Shown: positions 9,801 to 20,114, counted from the stretch's first letter. The stretch is 64,000 bases of DNA from Aphelocoma coerulescens (GCF_041296385.1 NW_027183785.1:1-64000), one strand, 5' to 3'. A program made the numbers and translations. The notes: generated from the letters alone by a model not told the origin.

Positions 9801-11408
9801 CACCCAAAATACACCTGGGGCCACCCAAAATACACCTGGGACCACCCAGAACACACCTGGGACCCCCAAAATACACCTGGGACCCCCCAAAATACACCTG
9901 GGACCACCCAGAACACACCTGGGGCCACCCAGAACACACCTGGGGCCCCCCAAAGCCTGGATGCTGGGGCTCACCTGGCCACCCGAATCCCCCCAAATCC
10001 AGGTGCGAACCCCCCAAATCCAGGCGGGAAACACCTGAATCCCCCCAAATCCGGGTGCGAACCCCCAAATCCAGGTGTGAACCCCCAAATCCAGGTGCGA
10101 ACCCCCAAATCCAGGTGCGAACCCCCCAAATCCAGGTGCGAACCACCCGAATTCCCCCAAATCCAGGTGCGAACCCCCAAATCCAGGTGCGAACCCCCCA
10201 AATCCAGGTGCGAACCACCCGAATTCCCCCAAATCCAGGTGCGAACCCCCAAATCCAGGTGTGAACCACCCGAATTCCCCCAAATCCAGGTGCGAACCCC
10301 CCAAATCCAGGCGGGAAACACCTGAATTCCCCCAAATCCAGGTGAGAACCCCCCAAATCCCCCCAAATCCCCCCAAATCCCCCCAAATCCAGGCGGGAAA
10401 CACCTTAAACCCCCCCCAAATCCAGGCGCGAACCCCCAAATCCAGGTGCGAACCCCCCGAATTCCCCCAAATCCAGGTGAATCCCCCCAAATCCAGGTGC
10501 GAACCCCCCAAATCCCCCCAAATCCAGGCGGGAAACACCTGAATCCCCCCCAAATCCAGGCGCGAACCCCCCAAATCCAGGTGAAACCCCCGCGAATCCA
10601 GGTGCGAACCCCCCAAATCCAGGTGCGAACCCCCCAAATCCAGGCGCGAACCCCCCAAATCCAGGTGCCAACCACCTGAATCCCCCCAAATCCAGGTGCG
10701 AATCCCCCAAATCCAGGTGAAACCCCCGCGAATCCAGGTGCGAACCCCCCAAATCCAGGTGAAACCCCCCAAATCCAGGTGCGAACCCCCCAAATCCAGG
10801 TGAAACCCCCCAAATCCAGGTGCGAACCCCCCAAATCCAGGTGAAACCCCCCAAATCCAGGTGCGAACCCCCCAAATCCAGGTGCCAACCACCTGAATCC
10901 CCCCAAATCCAGGTGGGAACCCCCCAAATCCAGGTGAAACCCCCCCAAATCCAGGCGGGAATCCCCCAAATCCCCCCAAATCCAGGTGAAACCCCCCCAA
11001 ATCCGGGCTCGGGGCTCACCCATCCCAAGTTTGGGGTCCCCCGGAACCCCCCCGGACCCCGTCGCGCCTCACCTGTGCCAGGTTCGGGTTCACCTGTGCC
11101 AGGTTCGGGCTCACCTGTGCCAGGTTCGGGCTCACCTGTGCCAGGTTCGGGTTCACCTGTGCCAGGTTGGGGTTCCCCCGTGCCAGGTTCGGGCTCACCT
11201 GTGCCAGGTTCGGGTTCACCTGTGCCAGGTTCGGGTTCCCCCGTGCCAGGTTCGGGTTCCCCCGTGCCAGGTTGGGGTTCCCCCGTGCCAGGTTCGGGCT
11301 CACCTGTGCCAGGTTCGGGCTCACCTGTGCCAGGTGTGCCCCACCTGTCCCCGCGCTCAGCACGAGGAGGAGGAAGGGGGGGAGGGGCAGCACCCGCAGC
11401 GGCCTCAT
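6745..11408 (-). CDS. HAMP: Hepcidin (HAMP), left copy, three exons
   Basis: Hepcidin is a liver peptide hormone that binds ferroportin and lowers iron export from cells. The proposed coding exons are 11,325-11,408, 8,354-8,410 and 6,745-6,849, all phase 0, giving 81 residues (human prepro-hepcidin is 84). Exon 1 is a signal peptide (MRPLRVLPLPPFLLLVLSAG). Exon 2 is a proline-rich propeptide. Exon 3 holds the furin-type site RSRR followed by HSPHFPLCSFCC and eight cysteines with the family spacing C-x2-CC-x-CC-x4-C-x2-CC, ending CCRT. It lies downstream of USF2 on the same strand, the mammalian order. Odd points: a 21-bp repeat begins at the exon 1 donor, so exon 1 may be longer by multiples of 7 codons; the mature N-terminus has one extra residue relative to human; this copy has Pro34 where the right copy has Leu. 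Confidence 0.9.
6850..8353. repeat. HAMP intron 2 minisatellite, left copy
   Basis: The intron is almost entirely a roughly 31-33 bp array. Plus-strand units look like CACCTGGAACCCCCAATTCC followed by AGGTGTGGGGT. A variant unit carries GGTTTGGAGACCCCAAATTCC in place of the CACCTGGA segment. It is 1,504 bp, against 1,405 bp in the right copy. Only the splice-proximal ends are non-repetitive. Confidence 0.9.
8354..8410 (-). CDS. HAMP: HAMP exon 2 (propeptide), left copy
   Basis: 19 codons, VAPESPLEPKPPAPMGDGQ, followed by a strong donor (CAG|GTAAGT). Two acceptors six bases apart are possible, ending at 8,411 or 8,417; the distal one would add Pro-Gln and keep frame. The CCG at 8,393-8,395 (reverse strand) gives Pro where the right copy has Leu. 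The assignment rests on phase, donor strength and position between the signal exon and the mature exon. Confidence 0.8.
8450..9955. repeat. HAMP intron 1 array A (about 21 bp), left copy
   Basis: Units alternate among ACACCTGGGACCCCCCAAAAT, ACACCTGGGGCCACCCAAAAT and ACACCTGGGACCACCCAGAAC. Blocks of several hundred bases recur inside the array (for example 8,700-9,000 and 9,400-9,670), indicating duplication above the unit level. Mirror: 56,820-58,345. Confidence 0.9.
9975..11010. repeat. HAMP intron 1 array B (about 21 bp), left copy
   Basis: Units are near CCCCCAAATCCAGGTGCGAAC, with variants CAGGCGGGAAACACCTGAAT and CAGGTGAAACC. The CAGGTGC/CAGGCG variation again suggests CpG change. This family is distinct from array A next to it. 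Mirror: 55,790-56,800. Confidence 0.88.
11068..11344 (-). repeat. 21-bp in-frame array grown over the HAMP exon 1 donor, left copy
   Basis: On the HAMP strand the unit is CCTGGCACAG|GTGAGCCCGAA, that is, the end of exon 1 plus the start of intron 1. Thirteen units are present (11 in the right copy). Read in the exon 1 frame the units encode LAQVSPN, LAQVNPN or LARGNPN with no stop. Several units keep CAG|GTGAG; the LARG type has lost the GT. See the finding on donor-seeded repeats. Confidence 0.88.
11325..11408 (-). CDS. HAMP: HAMP exon 1 (signal peptide), left copy
   Basis: ATG at 11,408 (reverse), 28 codons to the first donor CAG|GTGAGC. It encodes a basic start (MRPLR), a hydrophobic core (PPFLLLVLSAG) and the start of the propeptide. 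If the last donor of the 21-bp array is used instead, the exon would extend to 11,073 and be 112 codons. The first donor is chosen because it gives the usual hepcidin length. Confidence 0.82.
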
Positions 11409-11441
11409 CGCGTCCTGGGGGGGGTCGCGGCCCCTCCGCCC

Positions 11442-11449
11442 CTTTTATC
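11442..11449 (-). promoter_or_regulatory. HAMP: HAMP TATA box, left copy
   Basis: CTTTTATC on the plus strand is GATAAAAG on the HAMP strand, about 34-41 bp upstream of the ATG. With a TATA-to-start distance of about 30 bp the 5' UTR would be only about 10-15 nt. Upstream lies G-rich sequence with GGGGCGG/GGGTGGGG boxes, as expected for Sp/KLF factors. Confidence 0.65.
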
Positions 11450-11619
11450 CCCCCCCCGGCCCCTCCCCCCACCGCCCCTCCCCCACCCACAGCCCCTCCC
11501 CCACCCCCCGCCTTTCCCGGCCCCGCTCCCGGTTTGGGTGGAAAAACGCCAAGTTTGGGATTTCCGGGATTTTACGGGCCGGGAGGGGGGGGGGAGGGGG
11601 GGGGGGAGTGGTGGTCAAG
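11450..11619 (-). promoter_or_regulatory. HAMP: HAMP proximal promoter, left copy
   Basis: Unique sequence between the TATA box and the upstream array. On the HAMP strand it contains TCCCGGAAAT (a near-match to a STAT site, one half-site base off), TTGGCGTTTTTCC, and several G-rich boxes. Hepcidin genes are known targets of STAT3 and BMP/SMAD signalling; I see no clear GGCGCC BMP element in this short block. It is conserved at 55,231-55,390. Confidence 0.45.
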
Positions 11620-14600
11620 TGTCCAGGGGGGTCACTCAGGTGTGTCCAGGGGGGTCACTCAGGTGTGTCCAGGGGGGGTCACTCAGGTGTGGCCAGGGGG
11701 GGTCACTCAGGTGTGGCCAGGGGGTCACTCAGGTGTGTCCGGGGGGGTCACTCAGGTGTGTCCAGGGGGGGTCACTCAGGTGTGTCCAGGGGGGGTCACT
11801 CAGGTGTGGCCAGGGGGTCACTCAGGTGTGGCCAGGGGGGGTCACTCAGGTGTGGCCAGGGGGTCACTCAGGTGTGGCCAGGGGGGTCACTCAGGTGTGT
11901 CCAGGGGGGGTCACTCAGGTGTGTCCGGGGGTCACTCAGGTGTGTCCAGGGGGGTCACTCAGGTGTGTCCAGGGGGGGTCACTCAGGTGCGTCCGGGGGG
12001 GTCACTCAGGTGTGTCCGGGGGGGGTCACTCAGGTGTGTCCAGGGGGGTCACTCAGGTGTGTCCGGGGGGGGTCACTCAGGTGTGTCCGGGGGTCACTCA
12101 GGTGTGTCCAGGGGGGTCACTCAGGTGTGTCCGGGGGGGTCACTCAGGTGTGTCCAGGGGTCACTCAGGTGTGTCCGGGGGGGGGTCACTCAGGTGTGTC
12201 CGGGGGGGTCACTCAGGTGTGTCCAGGGGGGGTCACTCAGGTGTGTCCGGGGGGGTCACTCAGGTGTGTCCAGGGGTCACTCAGGTGTGTCCGGGGGGGG
12301 GTCACTCAGGTGTGTCCGGGGGGGTCACTCAGGTGTGTCCAGGGGGGGTCACTCAGGTGTGTCCGGGGGGGTCACTCAGGTGTGTCCAGGGGTGGTCAAG
12401 TGTCCAGGGGGTCACTCAGGTGTGTCCAGGGGGTCACTCAGGTGTGTCCAGGGGGGGTCACTCAGGTGTGTCCAGGGGGGTCACTCAGGTGTGGCCAGGG
12501 GGGGTCACTCAGGTGTGTCCAGGGGGGTCACTCAGGTGTGTCCGGGGGTCACTCAGGTGTGTCCGGGGGGGTCACTCAGGTGTGTCCAGGGGGGGTCACT
12601 CAGGTGTGTCCGGGGGGGTCACTCAGGTGTGTCCAGGGGGGGTCACTCAGGTGTGTCCGGGGGGGGTTTCAGGTGTGTCCAGGGGGGGTCACTCAGGTGT
12701 GTCCGGGGGGGTCACTCAGGTGTGTCCAGGGGGGTCACTCAGGTGTGTCCGGGGGTCACTCAGGTGTGTCCAGGGGGGGTCACTCAGGTGTGTCCGGGGG
12801 TCACTCAGGTGTATCCAGGGGGTCACTCAGGTGTGTCCGGGGGGGTCACTCAGGTGTGTCCGGGGGTCACTCAGGTGTGTCCGGGGGGGGTCACTCAGGT
12901 GTGTCCAGGGGGGTCACTCAGGTGTGTCCGGGGGTCACTCAGGTGTGTCCGGGGGGGTCACTCAGGTGTGTCCGGGGGTCACTCAGGTGTGTCCAGGGGG
13001 GGTCACTCAGGTGTGTCCAGGGGGGGTCACTCAGGTGTGTCCGGGGGTCACTCAGGTGTGTCCGGGGGTCACTCAGGTGTGTCCAGGGGTCACTCAGGTG
13101 TATCCAGGGGGTCACTCAGGTGTGTCCAGGACCCCCTAAAAGGGACCCAGGTGTGTCCAGGGGGTCACTCAGGTGTGTCCAGGACCCCCTAAAAGGGACC
13201 CAGGTGTGTCCAGGGGGTCACTCAGGTGTGTCCAGGACCCCCTAAAAGGGACCCAGGTGTGTCCAGGGGGTCACTCAGGTGTGTCCAGGACCCCCTAAAA
13301 GGGACCCAGGTGTGTCCGGGGGTCACTCAGGTGTGTCCAGGGGGTCACTCAGGTGTGTCCGGGGGGGGTCACTCAGGTGTGTCCAGGACCCCCTAAAAGG
13401 GACCCAGGTATGTCCGGGGGTCACTCAGGTGTGTCCGGGGGTCACTCAGGTGTGTCCAGGGGGTGGTCAGGTGTCCAGGACCCCCTAAAAGGGCTCCAGG
13501 TGTGTCCAGGGGTCACTCAGGTGTGTCCAGGGGGTGGTCAGGTGTCCAGGGGGTCACTCAGGTGTGTCCTGGGGTCACTCAGGGGTCACTCAGGTGTGTC
13601 CAGGGAGTCACTCAGGTGTTTGGGGGTCAGTCGGGGGTCAGTCGGGAGTGTCCGGGGGTCACTCAGGGGTCACTCAGGTGTGTCCGGGGGTCACTCAGGT
13701 GTGTCCAGGGGGGGTCACTCAGGTGTGTCCAGGGGGGTCACTCAGGTGTGTCCAGGACCCCCTAAAAGGGACCCAGGTGTGTCCAGGGGTCACTCAGGTG
13801 TGTCCAGGGGGTGGTCAGGTGTGTCCGGGGGTCACTCAGGTGTGTCCAGGGGGTGGTCAGGTGTGTCCAGGGGGTCACTCAGGTGTATCCAGGGGGTGCT
13901 CAAGTGTCCAGGACCCCCTAAAAGGGACCCAGGTGTGTCCAGGGGTCACTCAGGTGTGTCCAGGGGGTCACTCAGGTGTGGCCAGGACCCCCTAAAAGGG
14001 ACCCAGGTGTGTCCGGGGGGTCACTCAGGTGTGTCCGGGGGTCACTCAGGTGTGTCCAGGGGGGGTCACTCAGGTGTGTCCGGGGGGGGTCACTCAGGTG
14101 TGTCCGGGGGTCACTCAGGTGTGTCCAGGGGGGTCACTCAGGTGTGTCCGGGGGGGGTCACTCAGGTGTGTCCAGGGGGGGTCACTCAGGTGTGTCCAGG
14201 GGGGTCACTCAGGTGTATCCAGGGGGTCACTCAGGTGTGTCCAGGACCCCCTAAAAGGGACCCAGGTGTGTCCAGGGGGTCACTCAGGTGTGTCCAGGAC
14301 CCCCTAAAAGGGACCCAGGTGTGTCCAGGGGGTCACTCAGGTGTGTCCAGGACCCCCTAAAAGGGACCCAGGTGTGTCCAGGGGGTCACTCAGGTGTGTC
14401 CAGGACCCCCTAAAAGGGACCCAGGTGTGTCCAGGGGGTCACTCAGGTGTGTCCAGGACCCCCTAAAAGGGACCCAGGTGTGTCCGGGGGTCACTCAGGT
14501 GTGTCCAGGGGGTCACTCAGGTGTGTCCGGGGGGGGTCACTCAGGTGTGTCCAGGACCCCCTAAAAGGGACCCAGGTATGTCCGGGGGTCACTCAGGTGT

Positions 14601-16530
14601 GTCCGGGGGTCACTCAGGTGTGTCCAGGGGGTGGTCAGGTGTCCAGGACCCCCTAAAAGGGCTCCAGGTGTGTCCAGGGGTCACTCAGGTGTGTCCAGGG
14701 GGTGGTCAGGTGTCCAGGGGGTCACTCAGGTGTGTCCTGGGGTCACTCAGGGGTCACTCAGGTGTGTCCAGGGAGTCACTCAGGTGTTTGGGGGTCAGTC
14801 GGGGGTCAGTCGGGAGTGTCCGGGGGTCACTCAGGGGTCACTCAGGTGTGTCCGGGGGTCACTCAGGTGTGTCCAGGGGGGGTCACTCAGGTGTGTCCAG
14901 GGGGGTCACTCAGGTGTGTCCAGGACCCCCTAAAAGGGACCCAGGTGTGTCCAGGGGTCACTCAGGTGTGTCCAGGGGGTGGTCAGGTGTGTCCGGGGGT
15001 CACTCAGGTGTGTCCAGGGGGTGGTCAGGTGTGTCCAGGGGGTCACTCAGGTGTATCCAGGGGGTGCTCAAGTGTCCAGGACCCCCTAAAAGGGACCCAG
15101 GTGTGTCCAGGGGTCACTCAGGTGTGTCCAGGGGGTCACTCAGGTGTGGCCAGGACCCCCTAAAAGGGACCCAGGTGTGTCCGGGGGGTCACTCAGGTGT
15201 GTCCGGGGGTCACTCAGGTGTGTCCAGGGGGGGTCACTCAGGTGTGTCCGGGGGGGGTCACTCAGGTGTGTCCGGGGGTCACTCAGGTGTGTCCAGGGGG
15301 GTCACTCAGGTGTGTCCGGGGGGGGTCACTCAGGTGTGTCCAGGGGGGGTCACTCAGGTGTGTCCAGGGGGGTCACTCAGGTGTATCCAGGGGGTCACTC
15401 AGGTGTGTCCAGGACCCCCTAAAAGGGACCCAGGTGTGTCCAGGGGGTCACTCAGGTGTGTCCAGGACCCCCTAAAAGGGACCCAGGTGTGTCCAGGGGG
15501 TCACTCAGGTGTGTCCAGGACCCCCTAAAAGGGACCCAGGTGTGTCCAGGGGGTCACTCAGGTGTGTCCAGGACCCCCTAAAAGGGACCCAGGTGTGTCC
15601 GGGGGTCACTCAGGTGTGTCCAGGGGGTCACTCAGGTGTGTCCGGGGGGGGGTCACTCAGGTGTGTCCAGGACCCCCTAAAAGGGACCCAGGTATGTCCG
15701 GGGGTCACTCAGGTGTGTCCGGGGGTCACTCAGGTGTGTCCAGGGGGTGGTCAGGTGTCCAGGACCCCCTAAAAGGGCTCCAGGTGTGTCCAGGGGTCAC
15801 TCAGGTGTGTCCAGGGGGTGGTCAGGTGTCCAGGGGGTCACTCAGGTGTGTCCTGGGGTCACTCAGGGGTCACTCAGGTGTGTCCAGGGAGTCACTCAGG
15901 TGTTTGGGGGTCAGTCGGGGGTCAGTCGGGAGTGTCCGGGGGTCACTCAGGGGTCACTCAGGTGTCTGGGGGTCACTCAGGGGTCACTCAGGTGTCCCGG
16001 GGCGGTCACTCGGGTGTTTGGGGTCGCTCAGGTGTCCGGGGGTCACTCAGGTGACGGGGGGGTGTCACTTGGGGGTCACTCAGGTGTCCGGGGGGGGTCG
16101 CTCAGGTGTTTGGGGTCACTCGGGGGTCACTCGGGGTCGCTCAGGTGTTTGGGGTCACTCGGGGGTCACTCGGGGGTCACTCAGGGGTCACTCAGGTGTC
16201 CGGGGGGGGGTCTCTCAGGTGTTTGGGGTCACTCAGGTGTTTGGGGGTCACTCGGGGTCGCTCAGGTGTTGGGGGGGGTCGCTCAGGTGTTTGGGGGTTG
16301 CTCAGGTGTCCGGGGGTCACTCAGGTGACGGGGGGGGTCACTCGGGGGTCGCTCAGGTGTTTGGGGGTTGCTCAGGTGTCCGGGGGTCACTCGGGGGTCA
16401 CTCGGGGGTCCCTCAGGTGTCCGGGGGGGTCGCCCAGGTGTTTGGGGTCACTCGGGGGTCCCTCAGGTGTCCGGGGGGGTCCCTCAGGTGTCCGGGGGGG
16501 TCACCCAGGTGTCCCCGCCCCCCCGCGCTG
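11620..16530. repeat. 22-25 bp array upstream of HAMP (GGGGTCACTCAGGTGTGTCC)
   Basis: Nearly 200 units of GGGGTCACTCAGGTGTGTCC plus 2-5 G, with a variant insert AGGACCCCCTAAAAGGGACC. From about 15,960 to 16,530 the units shift to GGGGGTCGCTCAGGTGTTTG types. It fills most of the space between the HAMP promoter and the next array. Right-arm counterpart is only about 2.2 kb (53,060-55,230), so the arms differ by about 2.7 kb here. Confidence 0.9.
13279..15965. repeat. 1,168-bp tandem segmental duplication inside the HAMP-upstream array
   Basis: 13,279-14,446 and 14,447-15,614 appear identical wherever I compared them, including irregular units such as TGTTTGGGGGTCAGTCGGGG and CAGGGGGTGCTCAAGTGTCC. 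A third partial copy runs from about 15,562 to about 15,965 with a shortened spacing of 1,115 bp. The right arm does not show this duplication. Confidence 0.8.
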
Positions 16531-16539
16531 TCCCCGGCC

Positions 16540-17090
16540 GTGTTTGCTGTCCCCTGCCGAGGTCACCCCCGGGCCAGACCGAGCGGCGCCAGCGCGGGGA
16601 CAGCGGGGGGGACACGGGGGGGGACACGGGGGGACACGGGGGGGACACGGGGACATCGAGGGGGGACACGGGGGGGACACGGGGGGACACGGGGGGGACA
16701 TCGAGGGGACACGGGGGGGACACGGGGGGGACACGGGGGGGACATTGGGGACATCGAGGGGACACGGGGGGGACACGGGGGGGACACGGGGGGGACATTG
16801 GGGACATCGAGGGGACACGGGGGGGACACGGGGGGGACACGGGGGGGACACGGGGACATGGAGGGGGACACGGGGGGGGACACGGGGGGGACACGGGGGG
16901 ACAGCGAGGGGACACGGGGGGGACACGGGGACAGCAGGGGGGACAGCGGAGACATCAGGAGGGGACATCGGGGGGACATTGGGGGGCATTGGGGGACATT
17001 GGGGACATGGAGGGCACGGGGACAGCGGGGGGGGGACACGGTGGCCTTGGGGGGCGGTGGCACCGCGGCGGCGACCTTGAGGTGGCGCCG
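16540..17090. repeat. GGGGGGACACGG array, left arm
   Basis: Short units of about 12-14 bp, GGGGGGGACACG with variants GGGGACATCGAGG and GGGGACAGCG. Strong G bias on the plus strand. Mirror: about 51,940-52,990, which is about twice as long. Confidence 0.88.
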
Positions 17091-17099
17091 ACGTGACGG

Positions 17100-19260
17100 G
17101 GGTGGGGCAGCGCTGTGGCACCGATGGGGCACCGGTGGGGCACCGGTGTGGGAGGGAGGGTGGCACCGATGTGGCACCGATGTGGCACCGATGTGGCACC
17201 GATGGTGGCACCAATGTGGCACCGATGTGGCACTGGTCTGACACCAATGGTGGCCCTGATGTGGCACCGATGTGACCCCGATGTGGCACCGATGTGACAC
17301 CAATGTTGGCACCGATGGTGGCACCGATGGTGGCACCGATGTGGCACCAATGATGGCACCAATGATGGCACCAATGATGGCACCGATGTGGCACCGATGG
17401 TGGCACCGATGGTGGCACCGATGATGGCACCGATGATGGCATCGATGTGGCACTGATGGGACACCGATGTGGCACCGATGGTGGCAGGGATGGTGACACC
17501 GATGTGGCACCGATGGTGGCCCCGATGTGACACCGATGATGGCACCAATGATGACACTGATGTGGCACCGATGATGGCACCAATGGTGGCACCGATATGG
17601 CACTGGTGTGACACCAAAGTGGCACCGATGTGGCCCCGATGTGACACCGATGGTGGCACCAATGGTGGCACCGATGTGGCACCGATGTGACACTGGTGTG
17701 ACACCGATGACGGCACCAATGGTGGCACCGATATGGCACTGGTGTGACACCAATGTGGCACCGATGTGACACCAATGATGGCACCGATGATGGCACCAAT
17801 GTGACCCCGATGTGACACCGATGGTGACACCGATGTGGCACCGATGTGACACTGATGTGGCACCGATGGTGGCACCAATGATGGCACCAATGATGGCACC
17901 GATGTGGCACCGATGTGGCACCGATGGTGGCACCGATGGTGGCACCGATGGTGGCACCGATGATGGCATCGATGTGGCACTGGTGGGACACCGATGTGGC
18001 ACCGATGGTGGCAGGGATGGTGACACCGATGTGGCACCGATGGTGGCCCCGATGTGACACCGATGATGGCACCAATGATGACACTGATGTGGCACCGATG
18101 ATGGCACCAATGGTGGCACCGATATGGCACTGGTGTGACACCAAAGTGGCACCGATGTGGCCCCGATGTGACACCGATGGTGGCACCAATGGTGGCACCG
18201 ATGTGGCACCGATGTGACACTGGTGTGACACCGATGACGGCACCAATGGTGGCACCGATATGGCACTGGTGTGACACCAATGTGGCACCGATGTGACACC
18301 AATGATGGCACCGATGATGGCACCGATGTGGCCCCGATGTGACACCGATGGTGACACCGATGTGGCACCGATGTGACACCGATGTGACACTGATGTGGGA
18401 GGGAGGGTGACACTGATGGTGACACCCATGATAGCACCAATGATGGCACCAATGGTGACACCGATGTGGCACCGATGTGGCACTGATGGTGGCACCGATG
18501 TGGCACCAATGGTGGCACCAATGATGGCACCGATGTGGCACCGATGTGGGAGGGATGGTGGCACCGATGTGGCACCGATGTGACACCAATGTTGGCACCG
18601 ATGGTGGCACCGATGGTGGCACTGATGGTGGCACCGATGTGGCACCAATGTGGCACCGATGTGGCCCCGATGTGACACCGATGTGACACCGATGTGACAC
18701 CGATGTGGCACCGATGTGGGAGGGAGGGTGGCACCGATGTGGCACCAATGATGGCACCAATGATGGCACCAATGATGGCACCGATGTGGCACCGATGTGG
18801 CACTGATGGTGGCACCGATGTGACACCAATGTTGGCACCGATGGTGGCACCGATGGTGGCACCAATGTGGCACCGATGATGGCACCAATGGTGGCACCGA
18901 TGTGGCACCGATGTGGCACCAATGATGACACCGATGGTGGCACCAATGTGACACCGGTGGTGGCACCGATGGTGGCACCGATGTAACACCAGTGGTGGCA
19001 CCGATGTGGCACCGATGTGGCACCGATGTGACACCAATGGTGGCACCAAAGTGGCACCAATGTGACACCGATGTGGCACCGATGATGGCATCGATGTGGC
19101 ACTGATGGGACACCGATGTGGCACCGATGGTGGCAGGGATGGTGACACCGATGTGGCACCGATGCTGGCCCCGATGTGACACCGATGATGGCACCAATGA
19201 TGGCACCAATGATGGCACCGATGTGGCACCGATGCTGATGGGGACAGGGACAGGGCTGGG
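17100..19260. repeat. 12-bp array, GGCACCGATGTG type, left arm
   Basis: Units of 12 bp, mostly GGCACCGATGTG, GGCACCGATGGT and GACACCGATGTG, with occasional GGGAGGGAGGGT inserts. The 12-bp period gives long open frames such as MAPMVAPMWHRCGTD; these are repeats, not genes. Blocks duplicate at kilobase spacing (17,440-17,780 resembles 17,970-18,310). Mirror: 49,560-51,870. Confidence 0.9.
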
Positions 19261-19479
19261 GACAGGGACGGTGGCACCGGGGTGGCACGGGGGGGGTGGC
19301 AGTGCCCCCGGGGGGGGGTGACAATGACACGGGGGGGGTGGCACCGTCCGGGTGGGGGAGGGGGGGGGTGGCACTGGCGCCGCTCTGTCGCCGCTGACGG
19401 TGACAATTGCGACACTTGGGGTGGCCCCTCCCCCTCCCCCCCCCCTCCCCCAATCCCCAAACAACCGAAAATTCCCTTT

Positions 19480-19735
19480 TTTGGGTTTGTTTTTTTTTTG
19501 GGGGGGTGGTTTTTTGGGGTTTTTTTTTGGGTGTTTTTTTTTGTTTGTTTTTCTTTTTTTGGGTGTTTTTTGTTGGTTTTTTTTTTGGGGGGGTGGTTTT
19601 TTTGGTTTTTTTTTTTTTTGGGTGTTTTTTTTTGTTTGGTTTTTTTTTTGGGGGGGTGTTTTTTTTGTTTTTTTTGGTTTTTTGGGTGGTTTTTTTTTTC
19701 GATTTTCTCGGGATTTTTCCGCTTTTTTTTCCCCC
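19480..19735. repeat. T-run/G-run low-complexity block downstream of USF2, left arm
   Basis: Alternating long T runs and G runs (GGGGGGGTGGTTTTTTGGGG types). On the USF2 strand it is A/C-rich. The plus strand has repeated G tracts with quadruplex potential. Mirror: 49,070-49,335 (A/C-rich on plus). It lies beyond the likely USF2 3' UTR. Confidence 0.75.
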
Positions 19736-19819
19736 GGTTCCTGCCCCTCCCCCCCCCAAAAAAAACCCCCCCGAAAAGGGGGAGGGGAGAGAAGAACAAC
19801 CCCCACCCCTCCCCCCACC

Positions 19820-19880
19820 CGCGCCATACGAAACAAAACGAGCGCAATCCGTTAATTACAATCACGGTAATTACAAACGG
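19820..19880 (-). other. USF2: Conserved AT-rich USF2 3' UTR segment, left copy
   Basis: A non-repetitive patch about 150-200 bp after the USF2 stop; in USF2 sense it reads TTTGTAATTACCGTGATTG then TAATTAACGGATTGCG. It stands out in a G/C-only neighbourhood and is identical in the right arm (48,897-48,955). Probably part of the 3' UTR; no AATAAA was found. Confidence 0.45.
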
Positions 19881-20024
19881 GAGAACGGGGGGGGGGGAGG
19901 GGGAAGGGGGGGGGAGGGGAGGGGCGGCGAGGAGGGGGTGACCCCGATATTGTGGGGGGGGGGGGGGAGGGAGGGGTGGGCAAGAGACCCCCTCCGACCC
20001 CTCCCCTCCCCCCCCCCCCAAAAA

Positions 20025-20114
20025 TCACTGGGGGGTCCCCTCGGGGGTCCCGTCCAGCCCCCGCTGCTGCAGCTGCGCCCTCAGCACGGCGTTCTCGCTC
20101 TTCAGCTCCTCCAT
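20025..20114 (-). CDS. USF2: USF2 last coding exon (end of leucine zipper), left copy
   Basis: 30 codons with stop TGA. Encodes MEELKSENAVLRAQLQQRGL then DGTPEGTPQ. Acceptor GGGCAG. Leucines continue the heptads of the previous exon. The human zipper has Ile where this begins with Met. Confidence 0.93.
   Translation of the reverse strand: MEELKSENAVLRAQLQQRGLDGTPEGTPQ

Noticed and set aside
7076..10264. Frame of over 1,000 codons rich in TPGTTQNTPGATQN
   Set aside because: Repeat translation of HAMP intron 1 and 2 arrays on the strand opposite to HAMP; it overlaps HAMP exon 2 in antisense.
10820..13192. Frame containing SPVPGSGSPVPGWGSPV as a secreted repeat protein
   Set aside because: It is the antisense reading of the HAMP exon 1 donor array plus flanking arrays.
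19480..19735. Poly(A)/poly(T) tail of a retroposed element
   Set aside because: The T runs alternate regularly with G runs and there is no element body or target-site duplication next to them.
16501..19836. Cysteine/histidine-rich frame (HRCHIGATSVP) resembling a zinc-binding protein
   Set aside because: The pattern repeats exactly with the 12-bp DNA unit and lacks any zinc-finger spacing; it is a translated minisatellite.
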